From NCBI GenBank assembly GCA_036320915.1, contig JAXBDG010000021.1:833455-897454 (forward strand): a DNA stretch of 64,000 nucleotides. Reading direction: 5' to 3'. The stretch comes from Linnemannia elongata (Eukaryota > Mortierellomycota > Mortierellomycetes > Mortierellales > Mortierellaceae). Both the position numbers and the translations under genes were made by a program. The notes under the pieces are model-generated. The model made no database searches and was not told the DNA's origin. It saw only the letters and a list, made by a program, of their open reading frames with translations. Shown here piece after piece: positions 1 through 10,764 of the stretch. How positions within the stretch are numbered: the stretch's first letter is position 1; the number at the start of each line of letters is the position of its first letter.

Positions 1-1956
1 AAAAAATCAAACGACATTTGACAAGGGTATACGGCCCCAGAAAGTTGCTTGAGCTCTCATGTAATGTTGACAGGCCAGGCGATGGACAATTTTTCTTTTT
101 TTTTTTTTATACTGAAGGATATTTCGCCCAGTAAGTAGCGTACGCGAAAATAACAGAGATGACATGGATTAACACTCTTGCTCGCACCATTGTCGACGCT
201 GGATTTTTTCTTTCAAAGGAGGTCCAAACGAAATGTTGAGGTCCGGAAAGCTCGACAGATACAGCGAGTAAGTCGGATCTGAGCGCTGACTTGATGCAAC
301 AGCATCAAAAAGGGCGAAGCGCAGAGCTGTCTGGATTGAGGAAAAAAATCTCTTTCTGTCGTCACAACTGATGCTGTGCCACGCGAAGAAAACAAGTAGC
401 GCGTTTTAATTGGACACACATACACATACATCCGCCAATCATTTTTATTATATTGGTCCCTGCACTTTAACATGGACCGACTATGGCTATGACAGCGGTG
501 GCTGTCAGAATTGATACTAAGTTAAAATAGCTGGCACCTTGTTCATTTGAATGAGACGTGCTTCCTTTTTCCCTTTGCATCGGACGGAGCCGCAATGAGG
601 AAGAATAGAAAAAAACAACAAGGGTAGGTTATCCGCCATGGTGTTCGCCGATAACGTTGATTATGATCTGCAGTCAAGTGTGTGCTGCTCAATAGTACCT
701 ATGCCCATCACACACATTTTCTCCCACTGAAAGTATTCTCATACACAATTGAGAGAAAAGGAAAGGAAGAGACAAAGAAGAAGAACAAAAAGTAAAGAAC
801 AAATATAGTGCTATCCCTGACCTCCAGGGAACATAAGGGAGCCTGACAGGTGGGGAAAAAAAGGCATAACGCAGCCCTTGATTTCCTTGGCCGTACCAGA
901 TTTCTTTTTCAGTCTCGGTCTGAGCCACTGCTCGTCGCACATTGCTTTTGTTGGCACTCATATTCATTTTCGATATACGTAGTTCATACACCTATTGACA
1001 CATACTAACAAGTCAAAGTTGCAAAAACAGCGTGAATTATAAAGTAGCATTTGTCAAAAAAAAGGGCACTCACAGAAAGAAAATTTTGTGCCAGTACCAG
1101 GCTTCCTTGTTGTACTATGCATGATTGAGGGGGTATATCCCTAATTGACGTGTCAACCGGTAGAAATACGGTTTAGTACCAATGCAGCTTCTGGCTATCG
1201 TGTGGATCACGCTTTGAAGAGAGCTGACACCCACCTATCACAAAGAGAGGCGAAGAGCGATACACACCACGCGCTACCCAACAGAGACGACTCCTTTTAT
1301 TTTTACTTTGGATTAAAGGTAGCGCGCGACTCGATACAACCTTGATGATAGGACAAGAGGGTACGGAAGGAGTGCACTGAGTCGTTGCCTCTCGCAAATA
1401 CAAGTCGTACATATAAATGATCGGTTCTCGGTGGTGTTTCGACTAGTCTGCTTTCATTTGCCTGTGGTCTAGACGAACTCACGCGCATTTCTTTCCCTAA
1501 TAAACAGGATACCTCAGCCTCCTGGATTGATTTGTCGGATGGTGATACTTGACCTTACTCAATCGCTCATATTCTTCCAGAACGAGGTCAATTCTACTTA
1601 CTCAGCACCTTACCATAGACGGACACATTCGATAGCGTGGTTTTCGCTGAAACTTTTGGACGAAGTGGATGTGAGTTTCTGCCGTTGCGGTACTCCACAA
1701 ATAGTTTTTTTTAACTAGATTCTCGTCCTCAGTTGATTTTACGCAATCTCTAAGACGATGCTCTGCCTTTGCCACATAGCTGCTGAATAAAAATTGTGCA
1801 CCAGAATGGATGGAGAGATTGAATGTACTTGTCTCTTGCGCTTTGATTATAAAAGCACGCGTCAGTGAGGAAAATCTGACGCAATAATCTTGACCAGTGT
1901 TCTGATTTTCTTTTTTCTCTTCGCCATGGTCAGGGTTTTTTCACTCAACCTTGAAC
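1..1956. other. intergenic, no supported gene
   Basis: All open frames here are short (under about 120 codons), start at arbitrary positions, overlap on both strands and show no domain, signal peptide or exon-like continuation. I see no RNA gene. The last part runs into the inverted-repeat element that begins at 1957. Confidence 0.6.
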
Positions 1957-2769
1957 GGATATATCTATTTATTGCCCACCTTTTTTTGGCCTCTTATATG
2001 TTGCCCATAGTGAAGTCTATTCATTGCCCTCCCCGGTTGCCATCGGAGATTGAGTACTCTTATACGTTGCCAAAAAAACGCCAATCTGTTGCCCACCCCG
2101 CAAAATTATTTGTTGCCTTCGACATAGTTACCCAATGTGTTGAATTGTATCCTTATGAGCCACGCACTTTCTTTCATCCCTTTCTCGTTCTCTCCTCCCA
2201 CCTGCACCATTACCGACATGGTTGCCTTATGTATCGAGCTATGTACCTCTGAGTTTCGCGTACACCTCTGAGTTTCACGTAGATATGTTGCCTTATGTAT
2301 TAAGTCATGTACCTATGAGTTCTTCTTACTCTTTATCTCTTTCTCTTTTCTCTCTCTCATACTGGTATGGGTTAATTGACCATGAAAGGAAGAAGAGTAC
2401 AGACCTAGAGCTGGTGTAGCATATGGAACAGTGAACACGCGTACGAAATAGAGCTATGTCAAAGTGTACAATTCGTGGCAATATGACTGTGAAGAGAAGA
2501 CACGTCCCCCTCCCCCTGACCTATGAGTTCCTGGTGCACATCCATGGGGTACGTACAAAGAGATTGATTCTCTACAGGTAGATGATGCCGCGGCGCAGGT
2601 GGGGGAAGGAAGATAGGGCAACGTATAGCGGCAGAGCCTTGGGCAACAATTAAGATCTTGGGATGGGCACCGGTTTAAAAATTAGAGCATAATTGTGGGC
2701 AACGAATAGACTTCACTATGGGCAACATATAAGAAGCCAAAAAAAGATGGGCAACAAATAGATATATCC
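1957..2769. mobile_element. non-autonomous TIR element, 813 bp
   Basis: The first ~73 bp (1957-2029, starting GGATATATCTATTT) match the reverse complement of the last ~73 bp (2697-2769) with about four mismatches. The same pentamer TGAAC lies immediately outside both ends (1952-1956 and 2770-2774), as expected of a 5-bp target duplication. The interior has no believable ORF. Its left half is filled with irregularly spaced TTGCC(C) words and its right half with the complement GGGCAA, so the subterminal regions are also inverted with respect to each other. The superfamily is not recognised; a transposase supplied in trans is inferred. Confidence 0.75.
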
Positions 2770-2810
2770 TGAACAGTGGGTTGGATTGTCAGAGAGAGGA
2801 GAAATAAAAA

Positions 2811-2841
2811 GGGTTAATCTATTCGACAACCCGGGTTGCTC
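2811..2841 (+). repeat. left terminal inverted repeat of MULE copy 1
   Basis: It pairs with 10687-10717. It begins GGGTTAATCTATT and contains the palindrome AACCCGGGTT, so each end could form a small hairpin or bind a dimer. Further GACAACCC / GTCAACC words follow to about 2900. Confidence 0.9.
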
Positions 2842-3222
2842 ACCTTGGCTGACAACCCGGCAGTCACACTTTGCAAAATAATTTGTCAACCGGGTTGCGA
2901 TATTACACCCTTCAAAGCATTGGCACCAGCCTCTGTCAACGCTTCTGTGCCACTGCCTCAAATACATCTGCCATACCTCTACACTCAGCTATCTGGCCCC
3001 CAATCACGCTGCCATCACCATTTAACCAAGCATATAAAAGTACCGCAGTTCCCCTGTACCATTAACAGCATCTTTTCTTGCCCCTTTCTTTTGTCTTGAC
3101 ACGGGTGTACCTTGTTCTCTACCCTTGTTTCTTAAGCCCCTGTCTATACACTTGTCTCCTTCTATTCCCTTGCTCACACCCACTTGCTCTGCTGCTTTTA
3201 TAGTAGAATATACGTTTATTGT

Positions 3223-4158
3223 CTAATGAGGACGAACAACGTAAACTGGATCGTTTTGAATTCTCTTGAGGGCTTGTTCATCAACCTCCAAAGTGAACGA
3301 TCCTTCACGCTTTGTTGATAAAAGGCTCTTGACTGTATCTCTAGTGAGCTTTTGTTCGTACATCAACTCTTCTTGCCTTTTCTGTTGGATATCAAGGTAA
3401 ATACGCTGTTGCTCGAAGGCCTTGCGATGTTGTTCCGCGAGGGCGCTCTGAAGATCGGTGCTTTGTTGAACTTGAGCAGTGGTGAAAGCCTGTAAGAACG
3501 TCATATGGTTCTCGGTCATTGAAGCCATAAACTTGGCATGCTGGGCTGTCGTATGCTCGGTGAATGACTCCAAGAAAACTTGATGACGCTCAATCATTTT
3601 TTGCTCCAGAAGCTGCCCGATAGTAGGTTCAGCCACCAAGGCCATTGATGTGGGCGCACGTGAAACAATGACGTCGCCGCATGAGGTGCCGTCGCTCGAG
3701 GTACTGCTGCTTGAAGTGCCGCCGTTCGAAGTGCCGCCGTTCGAGGTGCCGCCCCTTGAGGCGCCGAAGCTTGAGGTACTGGCGCTTGAGATGCCGCCGG
3801 TTGAGTCGGATAAGCGTAAAGATACATCTTTCTCTTGTCTAGGAACCGAACCATCGACTTGCGCCGTCTTCTTGAGTGCCTCTAGAGCGGTGTTTTTCGC
3901 AACCTTGCAGAGCTGATAGTGGCGTTGTAGAGACGAGTTAAGGGTAAAGGTTGATCCACAGTAGCAGACAAAATCCATGCCCTTTGCGATTTGTCGATTG
4001 AAAGTGGTTGGTTGATCGGTATGCCTGCAAATGAATGTGATGGGTTGGTCTGTGTGGTAGGCTACAACGTGGTTCTTTTGAGCCTTGGATAGTGGTCGAC
4101 CAAGGACAAGAAGGCCTTGGCCACAATCATAGTACGAACAAATGGTTCCGCGAGGCAT
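3223..4158 (-). CDS. MULE accessory protein: Cys/His finger plus coiled coil
   Basis: This is a 311-aa single-exon ORF read away from the transposase gene. I chose the ATG at 4158 (MPRGT...) because the second element copy starts at the equivalent methionine, although the frame stays open upstream to 4302. The first ~90 residues hold regularly spaced Cys and His, ending in a CxC-x(n)-HxxxC finger (CYCGSTFTLNSSLQRHYQLC). A Ser/Thr/Gly repeat follows (about residues 125-175), then a Gln/Glu/Lys-rich segment likely to be helical coiled coil (about 190-290). I recognise no named family. Its fixed position beside the transposase and its preservation in both copies suggest a transposon function such as end binding, analogous in position only to the second gene of plant MuDR. 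Confidence 0.75.
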   Translation of the reverse strand: MPRGTICSYYDCGQGLLVLGRPLSKAQKNHVVAYHTDQPITFICRHTDQPTTFNRQIAKGMDFVCYCGSTFTLNSSLQRHYQLCKVAKNTALEALKKTAQVDGSVPRQEKDVSLRLSDSTGGISSASTSSFGASRGGTSNGGTSNGGTSSSSTSSDGTSCGDVIVSRAPTSMALVAEPTIGQLLEQKMIERHQVFLESFTEHTTAQHAKFMASMTENHMTFLQAFTTAQVQQSTDLQSALAEQHRKAFEQQRIYLDIQQKRQEELMYEQKLTRDTVKSLLSTKREGSFTLEVDEQALKRIQNDPVYVVRPH

Positions 4159-4392
4159 GCCAAGAGAGGGTGCTGGAAGGTTTAGTGAGATGGGGTTGGC
4201 AAGAAGATGAAGAATGTGTGAGGAATCGGAGGTGCTATGTTTTCGGATATTTATGTGCCTCATTTTATATACAAACCATTGATATGAAAATGCATAATCC
4301 AAAGTTCACTATTCAACAGATGATTATGAATAAGACAATACTCTGAAAGAGATACTTGATCAAGCTAGCTGAGTAGCCATATATATGTATAT

Positions 4393-5090
4393 TCATTGAG
4401 GTATCGTAGCAAGTGTGTAAGGCGCCTCTCTTCCTTGCAAAAACAATTCTCCTTGAGAACGGAGCATGGTATGCAACAGGCATGTACATACATCCTTCAA
4501 GATATCGTAGGAAGTGTGCGAGACGCCTCTCTTCCTTGCAAAAACAATTTTCCTTGGGAACGGAGCATGGTATGCAACAGGCATGTACATACATCCTTCA
4601 AGATATCGTAGGAAGTGTGCGAGACGCCTCTCTTCCTTGCAAAAACAATTTTCCTTGGGAACGGAGCATGGTATGCAGCAGGCATGTACATACATCCTTC
4701 AAGATATCGTAGGAAGTGTGCGAGACGCCTCCCTTCCTTCCAAAAAAATATTTTTTCCCCGAAAGAGGAACGGAGCATGGTATGCAACAGGCATGTACAT
4801 ATATCCTTAAAGATATCGTAGCAAGTGTGCGAGACGCCTCTCTTCCTTGCAAAAACAATTTTCCTTGAGAACGGAGCATGGTATGCAGCAGGCATGTACA
4901 TACATCCTTAAAGATATCGTAGGAAGTGTGCGAGACGCCTTGCTTCCTTCCAAAAAAAATTTTTTTTCCTAGAAAGAGGAACAGGCATGTACATACATCC
5001 TTCAAGATATCGTAGGAAGTGTGCGAGACGCCTCTCTTCCTTCCAAAATTTTTTTTTTCCTTGAAAGCGGACTGGAGCATCACATAGCAT
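4393..5090. repeat. ~101-bp tandem repeat array between the two MULE genes
   Basis: About seven copies of a unit containing GATATCGTAGGAAGTGTG, GCCTCTCTTCCTTGC, GGAGCATGGTATGCA and CATGTACATACATCC. Units start near 4398, 4501, 4602, 4703, 4812, 4913 and 5006 (spacing about 101 bp, with 93 and 109 variants). Variable poly-A/T runs cause the length differences. The short ORFs on both strands here are repeat translations and are not listed as genes. The array sits between two divergently transcribed transposon genes, so it may be the element's bidirectional control region (inference). Confidence 0.9.
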
Positions 5091-5581
5091 ACATACGCAT
5101 CCAACCATTGTGGTACCGTAGTATATGTGCAAGGCACCTGGCTTTCTATCTTTTTTTTTTTTGATGCATCGCAAAAGGTACAGCTGGGAATTGATGTGTT
5201 GCGGACTTGCAACATAAACTGGTCCCGCTACAATTTTAAGCATACCAGCGCAAGACGATTACTTTTGACAACCCTGTACTCTCTGTCACTTGTAAGAGAC
5301 TTTAGAGCTGCTTGATCCATAATGAATAGGTGTAATTTGTGCTAAAGGAAAGGCGGTTTTCTCCTATTTTTGACACATCAGCAATAAGCTATAAAAGCTG
5401 ATATAGGATAAGGTAGGATAGGAAAAAAACCATCGAGCTTACTTGTTACACTCTTGACCCATCCTTTGCTGATCTCTTTTTCCCGCAGTTCCCGGTTAGT
5501 ATTAAACTTATATCCAGTCTTGTTGCACTTGAACAATATGCAGTTGTTAATAGTTGATGTTGTGCTGATTGTAAAGCTAGA

Positions 5582-8500
5582 ATGTCAAGCACCGAGCCTA
5601 TTCCTGTTGAGGACTGTCCTCCAAAATCTAAAGAGTCAAGGGTTATGTACAGTACTTACTGGCAAAAGTTGCAGACCGGTCGAATGTTGCTGGGAATTCC
5701 CTTGCCCAATATCAAAACAAATGCCAACGTTGAGGTCATCTATGAGCCCCCGCCACCCAAGGAGAGGATATATGAGGCCAGACTCGCAGCCCTCAGGACT
5801 ATTCCATCAAGAAACATTGCTTTGCAAGCCAACTCCATGTTAGGTATGAAGCGCATAAACAATATCGTTTTCATTTGCCTTTGCATCATTTTTTGGATTG
5901 AACTATTCGACAACCCCCCCTCCCATTTTTTTTTGGTATATAACTCTGTGCTAACTTTAGTAATCCTTTTTTTATAGTTGAAGCTGAAGGGGCTTGGGGA
6001 ATTCGTATCGAAGGCATAGGCGATTTTACATCCGCAGCTGTCAAGATCTTACTAGGTGCGGTGGACACGAACATTTTCATCGTCAAGGCCAGAGAGATAC
6101 TGAATTGGATCGATGTAAATTCCGACCGTGAGTTCGCCGATTGGTTCCGTACCCTTCTTTACACTACCCCGGGCATCATGATGTGGAAATTCAATCCAAC
6201 GTCTGGCGCGTCGCTAGGCATTTCAAACACCTTTGACCTCATGAAAGAGATTTACATTGACGATGAGATTGTGCGTACAGTCATGGAGCTCTTTTCCATG
6301 TCATATGGTGCAAACGATCGATATCTCTTCATTCCTCCCCTTCAAATCATTCTCTGGGGTCAAAATATCCTTTGGGAATGGAAGAAGGACCTAGTCAAGA
6401 GTGGGCGACTTGAAAAGGCATTCGCGATTGTTCATATGCCGGATCACTGGGGTGCTCTTGAAGTCGATTTTGAGCGGCGCAAGATCTCATTCGGGGATTC
6501 TCTCTCGTGTTCTATCCCTGAAGTGACCATCAACAACGTTCGCAATTGGATAAAATGCTGCGGCATTGACATTGGTCGGTGGGACTGCGACACTGGACAC
6601 TTTGCCGTTCCTCAACAACCTCCTGGAAGCGGATCGTGCGCTGTTAATGCCATTAATGCAGTGGAGAGGAGCGTGAATCCAAGGACGGCAATTTGGACCC
6701 ATACAAAGTCTGCGCAACATCGATTAAGGCTTCTTAAGCTGGTAACTGGCTATAGCAAGGTAAATATTGTTACAAAACATCAAGCTTCATTACTATGTAT
6801 GAAAATATCTTTCTTTACAACCTAACAACCGCTGTTAACATGTAGATCGAACCTCAAGGTCATTGCAATGTTGCTACAAAAAGTGATCGGAACCGAGAGG
6901 TAAAGATACTTGATCACAGAGCCGTATCGGGAATGAAGGCTGCTATGGGGAAGGTTAGTGAGGAGATTGGTAAGGAGGAGATTGCCGAGGTGGAGATTTC
7001 TGAGGTGGAGATTTCTGAGGAGGAGATATCTGAGGAGGAGATTGCCGAGGTGGAGATTTCTGAGGAGGAGATTTCTGAGGAGGAGATTTCTGAGGAGGAG
7101 ATTGCCGAGGTGGAGATTTCTGAGGTGGAGATTTCTGAGGAGGAGATTGCCGAGGTGGAGATTTCTGAGGTGGAGATTTCTGAGGAGGAGATTTCTGAGG
7201 AGGAGATTGTCGAGGTAGAGATTTCTGAGGAGGAGATTGTCGAGGTAGAGATTTCTGAGGTGGAGATTGCTGATGAGGAGATTGCCGAGGAGGAGATTTC
7301 TGAGGTTGGGATTCCTCAGGTGGAGATTTCTGAGGTGGAGATCACTGGAGGGGAAGTTGCTGAGGACAATGCTGGTGGTGAAACTAGCGTGGTGGACAAG
7401 CCTGATGAGACGAATAACGGATCGATGTGGATACCTCAGCTTGGCCAACAATTTGAAAGTCTGGAGATCTTTGAAGATCTGGTCCATCCTTGGGCACACC
7501 GACAAGGATTTCAGTTGCGACGAATGCAGTCTAGACTTGAAGAACAACATGGCCAATGTCCCCGAGGTAAATAATGAAACTGCTAGTTGTACGTGCTCCT
7601 CCTTGAATACAATTTCCGTCTAACCCATGTATTTTGTTTATGAATAGTAATTTTTGGTTGCTCTTACGCCGGCAAACACGAATCGCGGAAAAACGTGGAT
7701 CCAGAAAAGCATCGCAACAAGATTTCCAAGCGCACCAACTGTCCTTGCCGTATTGTTCTTCGATCTCCAAAAATGATATCTCCGTACTGGCACATCACCA
7801 CCGCTGTCACAGCTCACAGCGGTCACGGGTTCGAGCAAGGCACCATGGAATTCAACCGACGCGACAGACAGCTTACCGACAAAATGCTGGAGCAGATTTC
7901 TTCTCTGGCAGGCAGATTCAACGCAAAGCAAATTATCTACTTGCTGAATCAAGAGTGGCCTGACAAGGTGTTCGATCTTCGAACGGTCACTAACGCCATC
8001 CAAAAGGCGAGGAACAATGTGTACTCTGATGGCTCCGAGGCTGCAGAGTTATACAAGCTTCTACAAGACAAGGCGCGCAAGGACAAGGAATGGTACTTTG
8101 CAACAGAACTTGATGCCGAAGGACGCCTTCAACGAATATTCTGGATGAGTCCTTCTCAGAGATCCCTCTACCGACGTTATCGGGATGTGGTCCTCAGCGA
8201 TAATACCTTCAAGACGAACCGGTTTGGTATGCCCTTCAATGCTATCGTTATCGTCGACAACAGTGGAAAAAATCGCCTGGTTGGATGTTCATTGGTCTCC
8301 GGAGAGCACACAAAGGACTATGAGTGGATTCTTCGACAGTTGTTGATGGCAAACGACAATCTTGCTCCGCATACTATTATTGTCGATAACGATCACGCAA
8401 TGGAAGCTGCCTGCGCCAGCGTCATTGGACGCACGGTTCTCTTGAACTGCATCTGGCATCTTGGTCATCAAAATCTAGGTAGAAATCTTCGTGGCGCGCT

Positions 8501-9481
8501 CGGCAAGGACTGGCAGGCTTTTATTTCCACTTTTTGGACTACACGAAATGCTCTCACAGTTGTCGATTTCGAGAATAGATGGTCGCAGCACGTTAAAGTC
8601 TTTGGCGTTGACAAACCAGACGTTGAGGCTTACTTGGAGTGGATCTTTAAGCGTCGCGAGCACTGGGCGTGGCCGTGGGCTGGTACAAGATTCACCGCTG
8701 GAATTCAAGCAACACAAAGGGTGGAGAGTGTAAACGCAATCATCAAGCGAGCCGTTAACAGCAAGACCTCCCTTCCAGTCCTATTCGAGTCTACTGAAAA
8801 GATGCTATCGGATGAGGCCAGGACGTCGCGGTATCTACACTACAGGATGGATATGACAGCTGATCCTTCACTGACCCAATTCACCAAGAAGATGTTTGCT
8901 GATATTATTGATGTGAACAGTCGCTTTCTTGGCATCGCAGCAAAAGGCCAGATGATGATGGAGATGATGCGATCCATCTATTATCAATCCGAATTGCACC
9001 AAGCTACCAAGGTCGAAAGAGCTGCCGAGTGCAATGAAGATCAGCCAAACGAGGCTGGCGATGATGACAAGGTAAGCATATAATAAAATCGTGAGATGAT
9101 GAAAAATACTAAAGCCCCCCCAAAAAAATGGTCAAGGCATTAATGATTGATATTGCCTTCGTCTGTAGTTTGAAAAGGCGTCCAAGGATGAAGGCCTACC
9201 AACCGAGCGCAGTGGGGAGCAATTAAACGAGGCAGGCGATGTTGAGGAGGTAAGCTTATTTAAAAAAAAAGATCGTTTGTTGATGAAAGTTGCTAAGCCC
9301 CCAAAAAAAAATGAATAAGGCGCTGAAGATCGCTCTTGCCTTCGTCTGTAGTTTAAAAGAGCATCCAAGGGAGAAGGCCTACCAACCGAGCGCAATGGGG
9401 AACAATTAAACGAGGCAGGCGATGTTGAGGAGGTAAGTTTATAAAAAAAAAAGATCGTCAGTTGATGAAAGTTGCCAAGCC

Positions 9482-9514
<33 letters not shown>

Positions 9515-10497
9515 TCAAGGCATTAATGATTGCTATTGCCTTCGTCTGTAGTTTGAAAAGGCGTCCAAGGAAGAAAGCTCACCAACCAAGCGCAGTGGGG
9601 AGCAATTAAACGAGGCAGGCGATGTGGAGGAGGTAAGCTTATAAAAAAAAAGATCGTTAGTTGATGAAAGTTGCTAAGCCAAAAAAAAAAAAAAAAAAAG
9701 ACTAGGGCATTAATGATTGCTATTACCTTCGCATGTAGATTGAGAAGGCATCCAGGGATGACCGTCTGAAAACCTCGCTCAAGTCCTTGATGGCAACTGT
9801 CACTTGCGACCGGATTAAGTGCGTGTTTGATGTGACATACCGCCTAGACGTTGATCAAAAGACACGACAGCATGTTATCCTGCTGAACGACGACTCGTAT
9901 CTTTGTACTTGTCTTCTGCTCCAAAACAATGGACTTGTGTGTCGGCACTTTTTCCACCTCATGCAAGTCGATAGTCGATGCAAGTATCATCTCAAGCTTA
10001 TTCCCAGACGGTGGTTCAAGGAAGAGCTGCAGGATTCAATTGACCTTGAAGAGTCGATGGGGCCTTTCCTGCGCACCAAGACGCAGAAGGCATATGTCGG
10101 CTTGGAGGACGCAACTGTCAACCCTGCCGCCACGTACATGGTCGATATTCAAAAGATTTTTCCATTGGCGCCCTCCCTCTCGCGAGATGATCAAAGCCAG
10201 CTTTCAAAAAAGCGCCGCTATGGCGAGATATCGGGTCTGATGAAGGATATTATTACGGTGGTAGACTCAAATCCGGACGTGTTCGATATGGTCAAGGAGA
10301 GTCTCGATCAAGTCATTGTGAAAGGTAGAGGAGTTGAAGGAATGAGGGATCCAGTTCACGTAAAGACGAAAGGCAGACCCAAAACGTCGCGGATAAGGAG
10401 TGTAACCGAGGTCAAGAAGCACTCGACAAAATGTGGAGTATGCAATGGAGAAGGTCACAATGCAAGAAAACATCGTCGCTCTCAGTTTGACCCATAG
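5582..10497 (+). CDS. Ulp1-like protease fused to MULE transposase
   Basis: Eight exons join in frame: 5582-5843, 5978-6759, 6846-7566, 7648-9071, 9169-9249, 9352-9432, 9552-9632 and 9739-10497, giving 1396 aa. Residues ~230-320 look like a C48/Ulp1 cysteine protease, with His244-Trp, Asp261 (GDSLS), Gln300/301 and Cys308. Ulp1 enzymes cleave SUMO or its precursors; the target here is unknown. An acidic EEI/EVEIS repeat follows (about 380-520). A FAR1-like Cys/His region comes next (about 590-650), then the MULE DDE core: Asp773 in SDNTFKTN, Asp835 in IIVDND, a CIWHLGH motif and Glu948 in RVESVN. A SWIM finger (CTC...CRH, ~1200) and a C-terminal CxxCxxxGH zinc knuckle end the protein. All catalytic residues are present. 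A single transcript is inferred from phase-matched splice sites; no cDNA was seen. Confidence 0.8.
6955..7360 (+). repeat. coding minisatellite (GAGGAGATTTCTGAGG-type)
   Basis: This is an array of 15-bp and related units based on GAGGTGGAGATTTCT, all within exon 3 of the Ulp1-MULE gene. It encodes about 130 residues of alternating EEI, EVEI, SE and AE. The frame stays open throughout, so unit gains and losses have been multiples of three. It forms a strongly acidic linker between protease and transposase and is deleted from copy 2. Confidence 0.9.
9160..9750 (+). repeat. tandemly triplicated 81-bp exon with its intron
   Basis: Exons 9169-9249, 9352-9432 and 9552-9632 are near-identical 81-bp units (27 codons each), each preceded by TCGTCTGTAG and followed by GTAAG(C/T). 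The introns between them are also alike, carrying GTTGATGAAAGTTGCTAAGCC and poly-A runs of different length. The start of exon 8 (9739) resembles the same unit. The decayed copy has only one unit (about 57655-57730). Confidence 0.85.
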
Positions 10498-10686
10498 AAC
10501 GACCTGGATTAAACAAAGACGCAACATTTATGCACAAAAAATACAAGGTGATATTAGTCCAGGTAAAACGGTTGAGCCTCAGGCCTTCTGTTATACGGCA
10601 ACCCGGTTGGAAAATGAGAATAGATTGGGGGGTTGTCAAATAAGCCATGAAACTTTCCTAATAAGGAAAGGGTTGTCAAATAAAAT

Positions 10687-10717
10687 GAGCAACCCGGGTT
10701 GCCAAATAGATTAACCC
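10687..10717 (-). repeat. right terminal inverted repeat of MULE copy 1
   Basis: It is the reverse complement of 2811-2841 with two mismatches. Two direct copies of GGTTGTCAAATAA lie just inside it (10631 and 10671), probable subterminal transposase-binding words. The 9-bp target duplication follows at 10718-10726. Confidence 0.9.
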
Positions 10718-10764
10718 AAATAAAAAAAGAGAAAAGTGCAGCTCCCAGAAAAGCAAAAGATAAT

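Larger units (their letters stand above)
2811..10717 (+). mobile_element. complete Mutator-like transposon with Ulp1-MULE fusion gene (copy 1)
   Basis: The ends are 31-bp inverted repeats (2811-2841 and 10687-10717, 29 of 31 positions matching, outer end GGGTTAATCTATT). The 9-mer AAATAAAAA lies directly outside both ends (2802-2810 and 10718-10726). A 9-bp duplication is the hallmark of MULE insertion, and the element encodes a MULE transposase. Inside are two divergent genes (3223-4158 minus, 5582-10497 plus) around a tandem-repeat array (4393-5090). Both subterminal regions repeat short GTTGTC/CAACCC words. The intact reading frames, TIRs and TSD make it look recent and possibly active. A decayed relative lies inverted near 56.7-62.3 kb. 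Confidence 0.9.

Noticed and set aside
1890..2419. Plus-strand ORFs over the left half of the small TIR element
   Set aside because: They cross the element boundary and the TTGCC repeats and show no protein features.
4313..5315. Set of ~70-205-codon ORFs with repeated motifs (HACCIPCSVP, CETPLFLAKT)
   Set aside because: These are translations of the 101-bp tandem repeat. They are open on both strands because the unit lacks stops, and the periodic similarity is at DNA level.
6958..7218. Arg/Trp-rich ORF (RRWRFLRRR repeats)
   Set aside because: Another frame of the same minisatellite, with no splice-linked continuation.
6955..7360. CRISPR-like array
   Set aside because: Units are contiguous without unique spacers, coding and eukaryotic; a minisatellite, not CRISPR.
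6822..7556. Minus-strand ORF rich in LRNLHLRNL, resembling a leucine-rich repeat protein
   Set aside because: It is the antisense of the acidic coding minisatellite of the Ulp1-MULE gene, whose sense frame is phase-linked to flanking domains.
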